Below are positions 60,503 to 64,000 of a stretch of DNA of 64,000 nucleotides, piece after piece. How positions within the stretch are numbered: the first letter of the stretch is position 1; every line of letters begins with the position of its first letter. Where the stretch lies: positions 29,290 through 93,289 of the forward strand of contig CACFAF010000003.1 in NCBI GenBank assembly GCA_902564245.1, written 5' to 3'. The notes beneath the pieces were generated by a model that was not told the origin of the DNA, made no database searches, and saw only the letters and a program-made list of their open reading frames with translations. Both the position numbers and the translations under genes were made by a program. Source of the DNA: an uncultured Pelagibacteraceae bacterium. Lineage in GTDB: Bacteria > Pseudomonadota > Alphaproteobacteria > Pelagibacterales > Pelagibacteraceae.

Positions 60503-61945
60503 ATGTACGAAAAATTTGGACAATTCATTAATGGAAAATGGCAACAATCTTCAGATAAATCTACTTATGAAGTTATAAATCCTGCTAATGAAGAAATTTT
60601 GGGAAAAGCTTCTAAAGCAACACCAGAAGATGTAAACCTTGCACTAAAATCTGCACAAAAAGGTTTAGAAGTCTGGAAGCAAACACCTCCTTGGCAAAGA
60701 TCTTATATTATTAGAAAAATAGCTGACAAGATGAGAGAAAAACAAGATGTTCTTGCAAAATGGATGACATTAGAAGTGGGTAAACCATTTGCAGAAGCAA
60801 AAGGTGAGGTTGGTGGAGCAGCAGATATTTTTGAGTGGAATGCCGAAGAAACAAAAAGAATTTATGGACAAACAGTTGAGAGCAGATTTGTAGATACAAG
60901 AGTTCACGTATATTATCAACCAGTAGGAGTTGTTGCAGCGCTAACACCTTGGAATTTTCCTTTAGTTTTGTCTTCAAGAAAAATTTCAACAGCCTTAGCG
61001 GCTGGGTGTTCAGTAATAGTTAAACCTGATGTTATAACACCAGGAACAGTTATGGAATTAGTTGATATTTGTAGAGAATGTGGAGTTCCTGCTGGTGTAG
61101 TAAATTTATTATCTGGTGACCCGCCAAGTATTGCTCAACAACTAATTTCATCAGATATTATAAAAAAAATTTCAATAACAGGATCAACTAGAGTAGGTAA
61201 ACTAATTCTAAAACAAGCTGCTGATAAAGTTCAAAGAGTAACTATGGAATTAAGTGGTCATTCTCCATTTATAGTTTTTGATGATGCGGATATCCAAAAA
61301 GCAACTGATATGGCAATTTCTGCAAAATTTAGAAATAATGGCCAAGTTTGTATTTCACCTAATAGATTTTATATACAGGAAAATAAAAAAGATGAATTTG
61401 TCGGTTTATTTGTTGAGAAAACAAAAAAATTAAAAATAGGTGATGGAATGGATCCTAATGTTCAGCTTGGACCTTTAACCACTAAAAAAAGATTAAATGA
61501 GGTTGAGGAATTAGTTGAAACAACCAAAAAAGAAGGTGGCAAAATTTTATTAGGTGGAAAACGACCTGCTGGATTCAATAAAGGGTTTTATTATGAGCCA
61601 ACAATTTTTGATAATGTAAAAGATGATTTTACTATTATGAAAGTTGAACCGTTTGGACCACTTGTTCCAATTTTATCATTTAAATCATTTAATGAAGTAA
61701 TTGAAAGAGCAAACAATAATGATTTAGGTCTTTGTAGTTATATATGTACAAACTCAATGGAAAAAGCTCACCGAGCATCAGAATTAATGGAAACAGGTAC
61801 TGTTGCTGTTAATACTCCACTAGTAGCTATAGCAGAAGCTCCATTTGGAGGAATAAAACAAACTGGCTACGGAAGAGAAGGCGGATCTATGGCTATAAAA
61901 GATTATTTAAATGTTAAATATACTCACTTAGGCATCAAAGGTTAA
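60503..61945 (+). CDS. NAD(P)-dependent aldehyde dehydrogenase
   Basis: This is a 480-residue aldehyde dehydrogenase that oxidises an aldehyde to the acid. It has TPWNFPLVLSSRKISTALAAG, the cofactor loop SITGSTRVGK, and the catalytic glutamate in MELSGHSPFIVF. The catalytic cysteine is in NNGQVCISPNRF. The C-terminus has EAPFGGIKQTGYGREGG. Features resemble the succinate-semialdehyde and lactaldehyde branch, but the substrate cannot be fixed. The next gene, an enolase-type dehydratase, converges on it 3 bp away. It has an extended -10 promoter. Confidence 0.85.
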   Translation: MYEKFGQFINGKWQQSSDKSTYEVINPANEEILGKASKATPEDVNLALKSAQKGLEVWKQTPPWQRSYIIRKIADKMREKQDVLAKWMTLEVGKPFAEAKGEVGGAADIFEWNAEETKRIYGQTVESRFVDTRVHVYYQPVGVVAALTPWNFPLVLSSRKISTALAAGCSVIVKPDVITPGTVMELVDICRECGVPAGVVNLLSGDPPSIAQQLISSDIIKKISITGSTRVGKLILKQAADKVQRVTMELSGHSPFIVFDDADIQKATDMAISAKFRNNGQVCISPNRFYIQENKKDEFVGLFVEKTKKLKIGDGMDPNVQLGPLTTKKRLNEVEELVETTKKEGGKILLGGKRPAGFNKGFYYEPTIFDNVKDDFTIMKVEPFGPLVPILSFKSFNEVIERANNNDLGLCSYICTNSMEKAHRASELMETGTVAVNTPLVAIAEAPFGGIKQTGYGREGGSMAIKDYLNVKYTHLGIKG

Positions 61946-61948
61946 AAA

Positions 61949-63124
61949 CTAACTAACAATTTTAAAGTCAGATTTATATTTTTCATTTAAAGATATTCCT
62001 AATCCAGGAGTATTATTATCAAGATTTATAAAACCATTTTTTGGCTCAGGCTCACCTTTAAACAAGTAATAAAATAATTCATTTCCTATTTCAACTTGAT
62101 GGACAGGAAAAAATTCCGAAAAAGGACAATTATTACTTGCCATTGTTAAATGATAATTATGCATTTGTCCTGCATGAGGAATAACAGGAACATTATATTT
62201 TTCTGCTAATGAATTTATTTTATGACCTGCAGTTATTCCACCTACACGATTAGCATCGTATTGTATATAACTTACAGCTTTAAGTTCTAACAGATGCTTG
62301 AAACCCAAAAAACTAAATTCATGTTCTCCACCAGCTATTGGGATATCACCCAAAGCATTTAGTTCTGCATAACCAGATATATCGTCTGGTATTACAGGTT
62401 CTTCTAACCATTTTGGTTTAAATTTTATTAATTCTGGAATTATTTTTTTCGAATATTCTAAATTCCATCCCATATAAGCTTCAAGCATTAAATCATTTTT
62501 ATAACCAACTACTTCTCTCACGGCATCAACTAGTTTAATATTGTTTTTAATTCCATCAGGTCCATCTTTTGGTCCCCAACCAAAGCGCATTTTAAACATT
62601 TTGAATCCTTCTTTTAAATATTTATCAGCTTCTATTTGTAGATCTTTAATGGGCTGGCTATATAATTTTGAAGCATAAACAGGAATTTTATCTTTTGTTC
62701 TTCCTCCAAGAAGTTCAAAAACTGGTTTGTTTTTTATTTTACCCATTAAGTCCCATATACCAAGATCAATTGCTGAAATTCCTATCATACCAATTCCTTT
62801 TCTTCCCCAAGCCATGGTGCTTCTATACATTTTTTCCCAGAGGTATTCGTAATCAAATGGATCTTCACCAATTACTAAATCTTTTAAATAACAATCTATA
62901 GCTTTTTTTGTAACTTCGGGTGCAAGAGCAGCATTCCCTAAACCTATTGTTCCATCATCTGCTATAACTTCACATACTAACCATTCATGAAATCTAAATG
63001 ATTTCATTTTATCTCCTTTTTCCTTAAGTAGATCAGTTGGATTTGTACAAAAGTTTTGAGCTGGAGGAACTATTTCCCCAGTCCATTTGTAAATTGTAGT
63101 TTTAATATCTTTTATTTTAGTCAT
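61949..63124 (-). CDS. Mandelate racemase/enolase-superfamily dehydratase, probably acid-sugar
   Basis: This is a 391-residue enolase-superfamily protein. The N-terminal capping domain is about residues 1-125, ending with [22 protein letters not shown]. The barrel has [14 protein letters not shown] with a KxR-type base, and metal-ligand strands [23 protein letters not shown] and [10 protein letters not shown]. The acid/base pair is likely in [11 protein letters not shown] and [11 protein letters not shown]. The pattern resembles L-rhamnonate-type dehydratases. It is 8 bp into the PdxA-like gene upstream, so they are coupled. That pairing supports catabolism of a sugar acid whose identity is unknown. 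Confidence 0.82.
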   Translation of the reverse strand: MTKIKDIKTTIYKWTGEIVPPAQNFCTNPTDLLKEKGDKMKSFRFHEWLVCEVIADDGTIGLGNAALAPEVTKKAIDCYLKDLVIGEDPFDYEYLWEKMYRSTMAWGRKGIGMIGISAIDLGIWDLMGKIKNKPVFELLGGRTKDKIPVYASKLYSQPIKDLQIEADKYLKEGFKMFKMRFGWGPKDGPDGIKNNIKLVDAVREVVGYKNDLMLEAYMGWNLEYSKKIIPELIKFKPKWLEEPVIPDDISGYAELNALGDIPIAGGEHEFSFLGFKHLLELKAVSYIQYDANRVGGITAGHKINSLAEKYNVPVIPHAGQMHNYHLTMASNNCPFSEFFPVHQVEIGNELFYYLFKGEPEPKNGFINLDNNTPGLGISLNEKYKSDFKIVS

Positions 63125-64000
63125 GCTTAGAGATATTCTGTGCCATTGTTAAAGCAATTTTAAATGATTGTAATGTAGGTTCTAAATTCGCTTGATTTTT
63201 ACCAGCTATATCAAAAGCAGTTCCATGTGCAGGTGTTGTAATTGGAATTGGAAGACCTCCCTGAACAGTTACCCCTCTATCAAAACCAAATGCTTTAAGT
63301 CCGGATTGAAGAGCATCATGATACATGCCAACTATACAATCATGATTTTTATTTTTAAAAGCTGTAATAAATGATGTGTCACAAGGCAATGGTCCATCAG
63401 CATTAATTCCCAATTTTTTTGCTTCTTCAATTGCTGGTATTATTTCATTTTTTTCTTCAGTACCAAATTCAGCATGAGGGTTCAGTGCCTGTACAGCAAC
63501 TCTAGGTTTTTTTACACCATTTAATATCATCGCATCATTAATTAATTTTATTGGTTTAATAATATTTTCTTTTTTTATGTGAGAAGGAACTTCAGAGATT
63601 GGCATGTGAGAAGTAACTCTAGCAGTCCAAAAGTTATCTACAACATTAAATTCACAAAAATAATTTTTTACATCAAGTCTTTCTGCCATTAAATGAAGCT
63701 CATCAGAAAATTTATTTCCACCAAGCTTCATACTAGTTTTATTAAATGGTCCAAAGTTTATTGCATGTATTTTTTTTTCTTTTGCAAGGTCAAGAGCTAA
63801 ATTCAATGCTTCTAAAACACTTTCTCCAGATTCTTTTGAGCATTCTGCAATTTTATAACTATGATTTTTACCTTTAGAAATATCTAAAAAAAATTTATTT
63901 CCAGTTTTAAAATCAATTTGACCAAATTTATCTACAAATTCAAAATTATGAGATTTACCAGAAATTTTACTTCCACTTTCTAAAATATTCTTTTCACCAA
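63117..64000 (-). CDS. PdxA-family dehydrogenase, second copy (N-terminus beyond the window)
   Basis: This reading frame is still open at the right edge, so the true start lies beyond 64000. A TTG at 63806 gives 229 residues, but coding continues through it. Of the visible 294 residues, the three metal histidines are in [24 protein letters not shown] and [14 protein letters not shown]. This is like 4-phospho-D-threonate or erythronate dehydrogenases (PdxA2) rather than vitamin B6 PdxA, which is encoded at 5.9 kb. It overlaps the enolase-type dehydratase gene by 8 bp. A DUF1537 kinase, the usual partner, is not visible and may lie further right. Confidence 0.85.
   Translation of the reverse strand, partial: GEKNILESGSKISGKSHNFEFVDKFGQIDFKTGNKFFLDISKGKNHSYKIAECSKESGESVLEALNLALDLAKEKKIHAINFGPFNKTSMKLGGNKFSDELHLMAERLDVKNYFCEFNVVDNFWTARVTSHMPISEVPSHIKKENIIKPIKLINDAMILNGVKKPRVAVQALNPHAEFGTEEKNEIIPAIEEAKKLGINADGPLPCDTSFITAFKNKNHDCIVGMYHDALQSGLKAFGFDRGVTVQGGLPIPITTPAHGTAFDIAGKNQANLEPTLQSFKIALTMAQNISKHD

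Noticed and set aside
63117..63806. TTG start for a 229-residue PdxA-like protein
   Set aside because: The frame continues without a stop to the window edge with PdxA-like sequence, so the gene is truncated by the window.
1..64000. tRNA or rRNA genes, CRISPR arrays, insertion sequences or prophage
   Set aside because: None was recognised. Poly-A/T runs give the impression of repeats, but no spaced direct repeat, transposase or integrase was seen.

Overview
The window looks like a chromosome segment from a SAR11 alphaproteobacterium (Pelagibacterales, Candidatus Pelagibacter-like). The DNA is very AT-rich, coding density is close to total, and no gene-free stretch exceeds about 200 bp. Neighbouring genes usually overlap or abut. 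Alphaproteobacterial markers include HdaA, an NDUFA12-type complex I subunit, a DUF2155 protein, a DUF2066 protein next to purM, and an IscR-led SUF operon. No rRNA, tRNA, CRISPR, insertion sequence, prophage or integrase was seen.

Region 1 (1-34.9 kb) is housekeeping. It holds dnaB (cut by the left edge), rplI-rpsR-rpsF, fabD-fabG-acpP-gmk, and the outer-membrane biogenesis operon lptF-lptG-lptD-surA-pdxA-rsmA. Next come pepA-ndk, purM-purN, DUF2066-hdaA-aspS, a free-standing relative of the NrdJ C-terminal domain, NDUFA12-DUF2155, aroQ-accB-accC, thiS-thiG, RNase E/G, mrcA-prfB-AsmA-like, tyrS, anmK and an alpha/beta hydrolase. prfB carries a classical programmed +1 frameshift.

Region 2 (35-43 kb) is the iron-sulfur operon iscR-sufBCDSUTA, preceded by a recognisable IscR-type operator, then a 56-residue orphan gene and glnA with its own sigma-70-like promoter.

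Region 3 (43-59.2 kb) begins with transporters and small-molecule enzymes and then becomes a molybdenum region. It contains a form II CoxL-type Mo hydroxylase (coxG, coxS-L-M), a maturation set (split XdhC, MocA-like cytidylyltransferase), moaB and moaACDE, and a Tat-exported sulfite dehydrogenase with its cytochrome c (sorA-sorB). A TauE/SafE-family permease sits nearby.

Region 4 (59.2-64 kb) is catabolic: a PhyH-type dioxygenase translationally coupled to sorAB, a GYD-domain protein, an aldehyde dehydrogenase, an enolase-superfamily sugar-acid dehydratase and a second PdxA-type dehydrogenase cut by the right edge.

The most interesting leads are hypotheses. One is that the PhyH oxygenase, TauE/SafE permease, SorAB and perhaps the aldehyde dehydrogenase form an organosulfonate-to-sulfate route. 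Another is the unknown substrate of the form II Mo hydroxylase. Directly visible oddities are the IscR operator, the lone NrdJ C-terminal-like protein, the apparent loss of the RNase E zinc-link cysteines, and the convergent gene ends: 12 of 13 overlap or lie within 3 bp, and four share a single TTAA as both stop codons.
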